Source: Phycomyces blakesleeanus NRRL 1555(-)
Taxonomy: Eukaryota > Mucoromycota > Mucoromycetes > Mucorales > Phycomycetaceae
Direction: 5' to 3'
Length of the DNA: 64,000 bases
Assembly: GCF_001638985.1 (NCBI RefSeq)
Contig: NW_017265141.1
Location: 365,001 to 429,000, forward strand
The notes under the pieces are model-generated. The model saw nothing but the letters and a program-made list of their open reading frames with translations. It was not told where the DNA came from and did no database searches. Numbering within the stretch: position 1 is the stretch's first letter; each line of letters opens with the position of its first letter. Shown in pieces: positions 36,938 to 47,481 of the stretch. Both the position numbers and the translations under genes were made by a program.

Positions 36938-38719
36938 ATGCCTACCGCCTACAATTCTCGTCCTTACGACATTGGTAACAATAACAAAACACATCAAGGA
37001 CCTTAAATTTCCGACAAACAAATCCTAACTCAATGACCTGGTTAAATAATATGTAAACTTTGATATTATCGTTTTCATAAAAAAAAAGTTGTCTTTGGTG
37101 CCACTGGTTTTACGGGTACTTATACGGCAGAGTATTTACTTGGAATAGGAGACAAGGCAAGTTAACTTTATATGTACAGAACAAATATATATATATATTA
37201 AATACCGACTATTATCATAATAAAAATTAATTCTTAAAAATAGACTATCCGATGGGCATTAGGTGGTCGTAGTCTTGCCAAACTTGAAAAAGTGAAGGAG
37301 AGGTTGATAAAGTTGGATGAGTCTGCAAAGGTAAATACGAAATACAGGATTGTGTATTGAATATACGATCAATTGAATGTATATAAGCTTAACCTTCATG
37401 CATTTTTACTAATATATATATATAAAGGCACTTGATCTTCTTATAGCTGATACAGATGATCCACTTTCTCTGGACACCTTGTTATCAAAGACACGTGTTA
37501 TTATCAATCTAGTCGGTAAGTTATATAGTCTTAACTTGCTTAATACTGTATTATAGCATTATACTAATATCACATCATTAAATAGGTCCATTCACAAAGT
37601 ATGGCACTCCAGTAGTAGAAGCATGCTTGAGACAAAAGACGCACTATGTTGACATAACAGGCGAATACACTTGGATTCGTCAGATCATTAAACGCTTTCA
37701 CGAAAAGGCCGAAGCCGAAAATATTATGATTGTACCCACCTGCGGATTCGATTCTGTTCCAAGTGATTTGGGTACATTCATGTAAGCTATGTCCAAAGTT
37801 ATCTATTACTATGCCTGTTCTTAAGAGTAACATTTTTTTCTTACAAAAAAAGGGTTGTGGAGCATTTGAGAAAGCAGCATGGATTAGCTACAGAAAGTGT
37901 AAAAATGTCAGTAGTAGACATTTTTGGCGGTCTCGCAGCCGGAACCATCCATTCCGGGTTAACCGTTATGTCAGACAGAAGCATCACTGGTCCTCAATCG
38001 GTTGATCCATACTTATTATCATCCTCGCGTGGACAGGCCAAACCTTCGCTGCCATGGCCACATCGTGACAGAGACTTTCATGGACTATGGCAGACATTTT
38101 TCATTATGTCGGTTGTGAACGAAAAGATTGTTATGCGTAGTTGGGATATTCAGCATAAGCGTGGCAAAGACTACGGGCGTTTATTCACCTATCATGAGAC
38201 CCAATCTATGCCATTTATCCAGGCTATGCTTTTCTCAGTGGCCTTCTTCGTACTGCTACCACTTATAAGTCTATTGACCAAATCTCAATTTTGTCTCGAA
38301 AAGATTCAGCAGATGTTGCCTGATAGTGGAACAGGACCTACACCTGAGGAGCGTGCAAAGGGATATTCGTCGATTGAGTTTTTGGCTACAGCAGAAACAC
38401 AGCCATACGAGGATCCAGTCCAAGTTCGAGGAATTGTCAAAGGTATGAAGAAAATTAGAGAAAGCACAGTTTGTTATTGAACGTACGAGTGTTGATCTTT
38501 TCGTATGTTATTTCTCCAGGCTTTGGAGATCCTGGTTATTCTGATACTTGCCGCATGGTTTCAGAATCTGCCTTATGTATCATCAAAAGCTTAGACACGC
38601 TTCCAGGAAAGCAAGGAGGTATCCTTACACCAGCCACTGCCTTCGGAAATGTACTTTTAGACCGTTTGAGGATCAACAATGGAATGCTTTTTGAAGTCAA
38701 AGAAGTCTCTAACCCTTAA
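36938..38719 (+). CDS. Saccharopine dehydrogenase-like oxidoreductase (SCCPDH family)
   Basis: SCCPDH-like proteins have a Rossmann domain related to saccharopine reductase and are found on lipid droplets or membranes; their reaction is not established. Seven exons (36938-36974, 37089-37156, 37244-37330, 37428-37515, 37586-37781, 37853-38442, 38520-38719) give 421 aa in frame. N-terminal VVFGATGFTGTYTAEYL is the nucleotide-binding motif; WALGGRSLAKLE, RVIINLVGPFTKYGTPVVEA, HYVDITGEYTWIR and CGFDSVPSDLG follow in family order. A hydrophobic stretch (MLFSVAFFVLLPLISLL) around residue 280-300 would embed in a membrane or droplet. C-terminal GGILTPATAFGNVLLDRL is conserved. Intron 2 is GC-AG. Confidence 0.93.
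37157..37243 (+). other. GC-AG intron in the SCCPDH-like gene (intron 2)
   Basis: GACAAG|gcaagt to ...aaatag|ACTATCCG in phase 0 joins GDK to TIRWALGGRS. The overlapping GT (GCAA|gttaac) would shift the frame. Confidence 0.85.
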
Positions 38720-39286
38720 TAATAAACTAATATTTTCTTGTATTTTACCTCAATATTATTCAATAAACATAGCAGCCTAGATTTCTTGAGAGTTTTAGAA
38801 TATATTTTGTGAGAGAGACTACGATTGTAAATTGATAATAATTTCTTGTGAAGCACACTAGCTATGTTGCTTATATCTCGTTTAAAGGTGTACTGTAGAT
38901 CATGACTTGAGTCGCGACCATCAATTAATTAAATATTGACAAATAATGGTTACTTATAAAAGTTTTTTTTTTTACCTTTAATGTTTTGTGAGTCTACGTG
39001 TTTATGGTTGCATTCACTCAAAAATATATACTCTATGAACTTTTGAAGTGTCTTTCTTTCTTGAAAAAAAAAATGTATATCGAGGGGCGTAAAAGCATAT
39101 TGATAATATACACGTTCACATGGCCAATATGTACGCTTAAACAAGGCCGACTCTTTTCTCAAATTGAGGCTTACGCTGATCGGACTTTTTATCCTCCTTT
39201 CTCGCAACCCTATATCAAATGGACGAAGGTGACCTGGTAGCTTCATCGAATGGAAATCCTGCAACGCATACTTATGCAGACCTCTA
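38720..39286. other. Intergenic region upstream of THOC7
   Basis: Holds the SCCPDH 3' flank and the THOC7 promoter and leader. Two ATGs close to the THOC7 start (39219 and 39250) open short upstream frames, described separately. Confidence 0.65.
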
Positions 39287-39287
39287 A
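39219..39287 (+). promoter_or_regulatory. Upstream ORF overlapping the THOC7 start codon
   Basis: A 22-codon frame (starting MDEGDLVASSNG) ends in TAA at 39285-39287, and its last base is the first base of the THOC7 ATG (TAATG). If it lies in the mRNA leader, ribosomes ending on it would stop exactly at the main start, a layout that can allow termination-reinitiation. A second out-of-frame ATG at 39250 opens a frame that overlaps the main CDS. Confidence 0.4.
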
Positions 39288-40370
39288 TGTCAGAATCAAT
39301 GCTCAAAACACGGCTGGCGATGGATGACCGGCCAGTAAAAAATCTAGAGAAGAAAGTCAGTTCATGGCTGGCACATCTGCCAAATGAATCTATAGAATCG
39401 GCGTACGTCCTTTATTTTTATTTGTATAATCAATTTAAACATAAACAGATGTACTGATGCGCATTACATACTAGAAAGAGCAATTGTGATGCACTTTTGA
39501 TTCAAATATCCAATTACCAGACAAGCATTGAGAGACATCCACTCATTCAAGAAGCAAATACAAAAGATATTACCAAATATGCCGATATTGTTGAAGACAC
39601 AGGTAAGACGACCCTAAAGAATATATATAAAGACTGCAATGCACCATATCAATTTCACATATAATTTTCTAGTCAAGAAAGAAGCTGAAGCAAGGGATCA
39701 AATCTCTGATTTGAAAGAGGACTTAAAAAAGGCTCAAAAGGTTCGAGATAATAAGCTAGAGTATGACCAAGTAGCTCGCGAAATTCTCAAGCTGGAGACA
39801 AGAGAAGCTTACCATGAGTAAGTTTAATAATAATAACATTGATGGTGGTTAAGACAACATGTGCAATATTAAAGGTAAGACTGATCATGTATTGCTGTTG
39901 ATCCTACAGGTCAATCGCCCAATTACAAAGCGATATCGATATGCTGAGACGCGAAAAGCTTAACAAAGAAGAAGCATTAAGCTCCAGAAAGAGAAAGTTT
40001 GGAGAAATGATTGATATCGTAAAACGTCTTCAGAAAGATATTGAAGAAGAACGAGCACGAGGGGTAAACTATTGCCTTTTTCTACTTGATGTTTTAATAG
40101 GCTGTCTCACTAATACGACACATAATCCAATAGCACAAAACACAAAAGATTCTTATGGATATGGGAAGAGACTACGAGTCCTCTGATGACGAGTCAATTC
40201 ATGGGGATGACCACGAGAGTTCACCTGAAGCAGACGCATTGGGAACTACTGGTAACTTCCATCGTTTCCAAGAGAGAGACAATGATGACGATGACGAGGA
40301 AGGAGAAGATGAGGAAGGAATGGTTCCTGATGGAGAGGATGGTGCTGTAGTATTTAATGAAGCAAATTAA
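39287..40370 (+). CDS. THOC7: THO complex subunit 7
   Basis: THOC7/Mft1-type coiled-coil subunit of the THO/TREX complex, which couples nuclear transcription to mRNA export. Five exons (39287-39402, 39475-39602, 39673-39817, 39910-40063, 40149-40370) give 254 aa in frame. The N-terminal MSESMLKTRLAMDDRPVKNL matches the start of animal THOC7, including the basic helix and Asp-Asp-Arg, and this decides the start. Coiled coils follow: KKEAEARDQISDLKEDLKKA, then VRDNKLEYDQVAREILKL, a conserved THOC7 block, and SSRKRKFGEMIDIVKRLQ. The C-terminal tail is very acidic (DDDDEEGEDEEGMVPDGED). Convergent with the next gene across a 164-bp gap. Confidence 0.88.
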
Positions 40371-40420
40371 GATATATATACATATTTATATGGAAAATAT
40401 AAGATAGTTACAAAATAAAT

Positions 40421-40478
40421 ATATTATATTATATTATATTATATTATATTATATTATATTATATTATATTATATTATA
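40421..40478. repeat. ATATT pentanucleotide tandem repeat
   Basis: Almost 12 perfect ATATT units with no interruption, in the 164-bp gap between the stop codons of two convergent genes (THOC7 and an SDR). Perfect units suggest recent expansion. Confidence 0.95.
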
Positions 40479-40534
40479 AAAGTGGCTATTGCTGATGAGA
40501 AAAAAATATATGGATTACAATTCTTTTAAGGAGA

Positions 40535-41844
40535 CTAAATATACTTCTTGACAAGAAGATTGCTGATTTCATATAATCTGTTCTGGGTATCCTCGTCATT
40601 CTCGAGTTTGTTTATGGGGGAATGAACTGCACAATTTTCCCAGTAAAGGCCACTCTTTTCTTCGACTTCTGGAGCTGTGGCGAGATAAAGTATTGTTTGG
40701 GCACCTTGAATGGGAGACTTTGTGTACAGAGCAAAAAGTCCAAAGATCGTTGTTGTAATAGTATTCAGCAATTTTTTATCTCTGGCTGCGATCGATGTTC
40801 TTACTGCTCCTGGGTGAAGCACATTAGCTGTAACACCTTTGCCTGATAATCTTCTGCTCAAATGATATGCATAGAGAGCATTTGCCAGCTTTGACTGACC
40901 ATAGGAACCGAACCCTGAGAAATTCTTTTCAAGTTGAATATCATCGAAATTGATGGTAGCCCATCGCATTCCAGCACTACCGACATTGATAATCCTTGAA
41001 GGCTTGGATGCAATAAGAGTAGGCAATAAGAGCTCGGTTAACAAGAACGGACCAACATGGTTGACGCCAAACTAAGTAATTTGAATATTAACACAATTGA
41101 ATATTTTGATGTGAGTAAAATGAATCTTACGGTGCCTTCAAACCCATCCACGGTTTCTTTGCGAGTCGTATTGAATACTCCTGCGTTGTTAATAAGCAGA
41201 TGTAAATTTTTATGGGTGGCAATAAAAGCTGTATAAAAGTCCTTGACACTTTGTAGACTGGCAAAGTCTACATACTCCAAAGTAACTTTGTCACTTCCAG
41301 ACGCAAGACGAATATCCTCTAGTGCTTGTCTTGATTTTTCAGAGTCACGACAGGCAATGATGACAGTGGCATTTCGCTTGGCTAAATCAATGGCAGATTC
41401 TTTTCCTATTCCATCGTTGGCACCTAATTATATAAGCAGCAAGAAACCAAAGACAAAAGTTAATACCACATAGACAATTTTGTAAGCTAAACTAGTCATA
41501 CCTGTAACTATAGCTACTTTTCCTATAAGGTTTGTCTTGCTATAGTTCCATTCTTTATTAAATAATCTTAAGAGAGGTTGATAGAAAGGAGGTTCTCCAG
41601 CGCCTGTGTATGTTTGGTCTGCACTGTATGCAATTGGGATCTGTTTTTTAGAGATTGTTAGTCTTTTCTCGTAAACGACTTTTTTTTTGTTAAAATGTTT
41701 TTAATGTAAAAAAAAAGGTTATATTTGTTTAATTCTTTTGTCTATTCATAATGACAGCAGGCAGAAAACTTCTAGGTACACCTCCAGTCGATAATTTCTG
41801 TTTTTTTTATGAGCATATATCCAACTTACTATTGTTTTATCCAT
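40535..41844 (-). CDS. Short-chain dehydrogenase/reductase, retinol dehydrogenase-like
   Basis: NAD(P)-dependent oxidoreductase of the classical SDR fold, in the group of RDH/WWOX-type enzymes. Four exons (41844-41830, 41640-41502, 41423-41131, 41071-40535) give 327 aa in frame; the first exon codes only MDKTI. Motifs: KVAIVTGANDGIGKESAIDL (cofactor binding), ATVIIACRDSEKS, LHLLINNAGVFNTT (NNAG), RIINVGSAGMRW (active-site Ser region) and SYGQSKLANALYAYHL (catalytic Y-x(3)-K). VLHPGAVRTSI is typical of the subfamily. Substrate is not readable; lipid aldehydes or ketones are common in relatives. Confidence 0.9.
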
Positions 41845-44261
41845 AGTAAATACGAGATATATAGTTTAATGTATAATCCAAGAAGCGAATTTTTTGCCGT
41901 GAAACTGAATATAAGCAAAGAGCAATAATAAAGGTATATTATACGATTGTAAAAACACTTAAAATAAGAAAGAAAAATGGCATTTTTTTGTCTGTTTATA
42001 GAATCAGCTAATTAAGAGTAAAGCGAGATTCTTTTATATTGATTAGTAATAAAGGCTTTTTTTTTACTGATTAATAAAACGATATATGTTCATGAATGTT
42101 TTAGTCGAACACGTATATTTCCTATTCTGAATAAACAGCTGATTCATGATCATAATAATCTAGATATTTTGGCGTTCATTAACCTTGTTTCTTATCTTGA
42201 GAGGAAAGACATAAGAAACTTTCTTTATCGAGAATTATTCGTACTTAATATTTGTAAAAAGCTAAGTGTCTGAAAATATATGAATACACATAAAATATTA
42301 TATGTATGTAATATTTCACACATTTAGATGTTGTGTTTATGGATAGGGAATGGTAAGAATCAGAAATGGGATAAGAAATGACTGTCTTTATTTTGCTTGA
42401 CCTAATTGAGGTTTTTTATATGTTCTGGATATGGCGCAGCAATATTCTAATTGTATTGTATTAGTAATCTAACTCTAACTGCTAAAGATACTTGTAGCAT
42501 ATTCTCGAATACCATCTTCTAGAATACTGTCTTCAATAAATATTGTGGATTCAATACTCTCATTCATTACAATATAAAACGCTATATGTGTATGTCTATT
42601 AACTTATTACATATATTATAAATTATATCAAAAACGTCAAATATAATATATTTTTGGGGACCCAGAAAAAACCAAATCCAATTGCAATTTAATAGACTGA
42701 AAAATACCTAATCATTAAACGAGTTTTTTTTGCCTGTTGGTAGTAACTTTGAGCGCGCTCGCATTTTTATGAGAGCATATTTACAAGCTTTGTCGATCTT
42801 GTTGCATATTTGGTTTCACAAGTTTATCATTCAGCATAGTAAAGTGTATTTAGTATATATAAAAAATAAGAACAGTAGAAGATTCCAATAGAAAGTCAAG
42901 GGGTATTCCTAGGGCTATTTTCTGATAGTCTCCTCAATATTCTTCTGTTTGTAATGTGTGATTACGCACTTCCTTGTACATCTAATTTTTGACTTTATTC
43001 ATTTAACACAATATACTTTTATTGTTAAATTTGGTACACCCAAGCACTGTTCTTATGTTCTCCGCAATTCCTGGAAAGTTCAAGCAAGTCCCCAGCCCTC
43101 ATTTATATCACCTTTCTTAAACTCTAAATATAATATGTTATGGCTTTCTGAGATAATATTCCAACTAGTTTTTATTTTTATATCGTTATTATTCTTATAA
43201 AGTAATTTATATGGAAAAATCCGATTTTTTGAAAGATATGACTTATAAGTTAAGTATTGTTTATGGAATAGAGATCTTCCTATTCTCCTCGACTCCAAAC
43301 ACATCATTTACCAATTGTGATATAAAATGTCACAATTTCTGAGGCTCAGCTGTGATATTAAAGCTATAAGTAATGTAAGAAAGATAAAATAGCCCTGAAG
43401 AGTTACTGTAAGAAAAAGAGAATAACAAGTGCAAGACAACGAATAAATTTCAGAGGGGCAAATAGGTACTAGACGAACACGACACTAAGGTGATTTTTCA
43501 ATTCGGCTATTACCGGGCGTTCCGAAGATGTCTTTATGATAAGGCATTGCACTATTTGAATAATTCAGTGAATTATTGGATTTGTTTGTACTGTGCGGAG
43601 TGGGATGAAATTTTACATTGACATCAAAGACATGATGTTAAAAGAACATTATAAAAAATATGAAGCAAGAGGGGGATGTTGAAATATATAGAAAAAATGA
43701 AAAATATTGTCTAGCCAAAATGCTACCCTAGACTTACCCTCAAGCCCCAGAGAAAAAAAAAAGAATTTCGTAAACCTATCAAAGTTGTCCTTTTTTTGCT
43801 ATAGGATTTATAGGATTTAGAAACAAAAGGATTAAGAGAAGAAATATAGATATATACACCGATATATTATACTAATAATAAAAAATATCAAGAATCGTGT
43901 ATAGTCATATACTATACAGGCCATTGACTTTAGAGAAGACTGACTTGATATTTCTTAGGGTTTGTTTCAATACCATCTACCCTCACTTAGATACTTACAG
44001 GGTATTTATGTCTAGAATACACATTAAGTCTCTTGGTTTAGTTTAATATCAACTTATTATTAATTTAATAGTGAATCTGGCTCAAAATATATTAGTGGTA
44101 ATAAAATTTTATGTTTAAAAGGAGAAACCAAAACTTGTTTTATAATGTAAATATTATAAGTATAATAATTCTGGATGTTATATATATCGATATTGATACT
44201 AAGTAAGTAGTAGATAATTAGTTATAAGTGTAAAGCTAAAGAGTTTTATTCATAAAGCCCA
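41845..44261. other. 2.4 kb gene-poor AT-rich region
   Basis: Left part of the gap between the two SDR genes. Contains a perfect 19-bp palindrome at 43559-43577 and scattered AT repeats. No gene recognised; the frame at 42958-43200 shows no motif. Confidence 0.6.
43559..43577. repeat. 19-bp perfect palindrome
   Basis: AATAATTCA-G-TGAATTATT: two 9-bp arms around a single G. It could bind a dimeric factor or form a small cruciform, but such palindromes also arise by chance in AT-rich DNA. Confidence 0.8.
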
Positions 44262-44720
44262 CATTGGTGGAAGGGTAATCAGTAAACAAAAAGATTCCAT
44301 GGGTATTGTCAATATCCATGTATTTTTTTATTGCAGCAGATACACGAGCAGTTGTGGTCGCATTATCTTCTGGATCTATAGAAACATATACAATTAATAA
44401 CTATTGAACTTGACTTTCAATATAGCTATTATACTTGCTTATTCCACCAATACGATTGACTTTTACCAAAAATGATTCAGCAGTGCTACAGCCAAAATAT
44501 ATAGAATCTACTATATTCACAGTGACAAGACATAACTGTAGGAATACTATTAGACTTATGTGAGATTTGTGATAACATATATTTCTTTCAGCTTGCATTT
44601 GGAGGTCTTCTACTAATTTCTGAAATAATTGTCACAATCTCCTTATTAAAAGCAATAGGGTCATTTGGTGGACGACTTGTAATAACTTCGGTAATAGGCA
44701 TTCTGATAAAAAAAATACAG
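44262..44720 (-). pseudogene. Decayed coding fragment, unidentified
   Basis: Minus-strand pieces in shifting frames look protein-coding: PITEVITSRPPNDPIAFNKE and IVTIISEIS first, then AERNICYHKSH after a frame change, then from an acceptor-like ctatag at about 44384 a 46-residue stretch reading DPEDNATTTARVSAAIKKYM and HGIFLFTDYPSTNVGF to a stop at 44262. The last piece has the T-x-R-V-x-A-A ... T-D-Y-P look of the end of glycerophosphodiester/PLC-like phosphodiesterases, but that is a weak resemblance. More coding-like shreds extend to about 44930. Probably a dead gene. Confidence 0.3.
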
Positions 44721-45401
44721 GCTGCCCTTTTTTTTTCTCTAACAGTCTTTTATAGTGTCGATTATTTTGGTCTCATGACCAAGCCTTTGAGAATATGTAT
44801 CACCCTTACAAAGTCTTCAGTGTTTTATGCAAATGAGTTCAATATTTTGTTGGATACATACCCCCGCCTTCTTTAGTTTGAAATCATGGCTCTATCCCAT
44901 ATAATTATTGTCTCTAAATATCTTCATCGACCCTATTATAAAATAAACTACTTCTTCCTTGCTTAAAAGTTGTTTTATTATGTACAACTGATTGTTGTGG
45001 TGCATTAGATTGTGCATTTTATGTCAAAGTGTTTTCCTTGACTTCACTTCACAACCTTTTATTACCCCTTACAGAAAGGGCGATATCTTGTATTACTTAA
45101 TAGTTTTACATATTAATATCAAACAGCCCAAAAATCGATACTGCAAATATCGCTTAATATCACATATTTCTCAATTAGAGATCGTGTAGTTTATGATATA
45201 GATCTTTGTCTTGGAAGTCAAATCCTCCACTTATATATATTGTATTATCAAATTAAAAGGTTAGAGACAATAAAAAAGATAACAGATTGAAAACACATTA
45301 TTATGTATTTATTAATTATTTTGTACAAAATTTATGTATTTATATTAGTCCTTAAGATAGATAACTTCATCAACTATTGTATACATTCTTGAAAATTTGT
45401 T
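44721..45401. other. AT-rich spacer 3' of the second SDR
   Basis: Right part of the gap between the SDR genes. Short minus-strand coding-like shreds near 44730-44930 may belong to the relic on the left. The plus-strand frame at 44992-45189 shows no motif. Confidence 0.5.
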
Positions 45402-46588
45402 TTAAATCTTGGAGCTGCTGTGAAGAGCACCTCCATCAACAACAATAACACTTCCACAAGTATATTGACCAGCTCTTGATGCAAGGTAGATGCAAGTACC
45501 TAGTAGTGACATGTAAGCTTCTCATTTACTTAATCTAGTACATCTCGTTCTATTTACCTGCTACATCCTCAGGTGTACCAACTCGGCCAACAGGGACCTT
45601 GGCAATGATTTCATCCCCAAAGTCTCTAAGAGTAGCAGCCATCATCTTGGAGGGGAATGATCCAGGAGCAACAGCATTTACAAGGATATGTTCTTTTCCT
45701 AGAGTGCTAGCCAAATGACGAGTCAAATGATGAACTGCAGCCTTGGACGAAGAGTAGGCATAAGTTTCCATACCGGGAACCTAGAAATATATAAATAATA
45801 AACTTTAGTAAAAACCCTTTTTTTAATATAATTATACTTACACTTTCACCATTAATAGAACCGATGTTAATTACGCTTGATGGGCTATCAGCCGAAGCAT
45901 TAGCTCTTAAAAGAGGAAGACATCTATTGATACACACAAAAAATACAGTATATATAAATATTTGTTAGTCTCGGTTATATTCCTTTAATTCTAAAACATA
46001 CGCCTGGGTCAAAGTGAAGATACGAGTAACATTGAGGTTCATGATTTTCTGGAAAGCTGCATCGGGGTAGCTATCAATGGGAGCACCCCAAGTAGCTCCA
46101 GCATTGTTAACGAGGACATCGAGGTCTGAAACGGGTATGTATATATATATATATCTAATTAGCACTCACACAAAATAATTGAGTTGTTTTTTTTATGCAT
46201 ATACGCTTACGAGTTTCACGCTTGGTCAATTCAGCAACAAGTCCTTTGAGATCAGCAAGATTTTGGAGATCACCAGGTAATGAGATGCATTCTCCGGGAC
46301 CAAGGGCAGTCAGCTTGGCAGCAACCTAAATGGATTTGATGAGTTTTGTTGGCTGATTACTGATTGGAACTTACTTCGTCACATGCTTTGGATGAGCGAC
46401 TGCTGATGTAGACACGAGCACCACCCTGGACGAATCCCTTTGGATGACATAAAATAAAATAAAATTAAGATTGGTAAATTCACAGCATTTTCAAAACTTA
46501 CAGTGGCAATCATCTCTCCAATACCTCGCGATCCACCAGTAACAAGGACAACCTTGCCTTTGACGCTGAAAAGAGCTTCAATGTTCAT
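45402..46588 (-). CDS. Short-chain dehydrogenase/reductase, RhlG / 3-oxoacyl-ACP reductase-like
   Basis: Classical SDR resembling RhlG-type beta-ketoacyl reductases; NAD(P)H-dependent reduction of a keto group is the expected chemistry. About eight small exons between 46588 and 45402 join in phase, giving a protein of the usual SDR size. Motifs in order: KGKVVLVTGGSRGIGEMIA (TGxxxGIG), ARVYISSRSSKACDE, LDVLVNNAGATWGAPIDSYP (NNAG), SSVINIGSINGE (active-site Ser) and TYAYSSSKAAVHHLTRHLA (Y-x(3)-K). Then comes VNAVAPGSFPSKMM, and the C-terminus CGSVIVVDGGALHSSSKI, which has the D-G-G of cofactor-domain SDRs. It is a different subfamily from the SDR 4 kb away, so this is not a tandem duplicate. 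Confidence 0.9.
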
Positions 46589-47481
46589 AGTATAATATAA
46601 AATATAGTGAAGGTGCCTGAGAAAAATGTGGAGAAGAGCACTTTTTTAAGAGAGCGATCCAACTATTTTTTAAACTCTACAGTTCTCAGCAAGAAAGTCT
46701 CTATTGTATAGAATTTGGGATGACTAAGGTCATTTTATTTTATTTTGTGAATTTTCCAGAAATCCTATATAAATTATATCCACCGGGTATTAAGATCATT
46801 TGGTAGGTACAATGCTAAAGAAAATAAAAAAAAGGAAAAAGCCCTTTCTCTTTGACTAAAGGTAAAATTGTTTACTGTCAACAGTAGAACGAAAGAAATT
46901 AAAGTCTTTTTATCATAAAATAGAATTTTGGATAAAAATCATATCAAATTCAATATAGCAAATTAACAAATTGACACTGTATATATACATATGCAGTTCA
47001 ATTAGTTGGAATATGGATATTAGTTATAATGATAGATATATAGAAGGAAAAATAGGTATATGAAGCTATATTTTGGCTTTAGTTTTAAAAACAGTTAGAT
47101 TATATTCACGTAATTTAATAAAGGTTAGCAGGTGTACAGATAAGCTTTATTTGATAATCCACGCAGAGACAACTTCTTTAATATAGTACTCACCGAGCCT
47201 TAAATATATATATATTAACAATCATTTAATTGAGAAGATCAAAGTTCATAAATAAAAGGCTAGTTGTCAGGATTCTACAAAGATACTGTATACTGTATTT
47301 TATCTGATAATATTTAAAATATCGTAATTTCTTTCGTTCGGGTGTCATATAACGCCTTTCAATTTGATTTTTCTTCACTTCTTTTTATTGTCTTTTATGT
47401 GCAAATGTACAATTATTATTATTATTATTTTGGTATATATCATAGCTTTTCAATACCGTGTGCAAACACCTATATACACAT
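46589..47481. other. Intergenic region between SDR and TFB1
   Basis: AT-rich spacer of 0.9 kb that contains the SDR promoter and the TFB1 3' flank. No gene seen. Confidence 0.7.

Noticed and set aside
40535..46588. The two SDR genes as a tandem duplication or a metabolic cluster
   Set aside because: They belong to different SDR subfamilies (retinol dehydrogenase-like versus RhlG-like), differ in intron positions, and have no biosynthetic neighbours.
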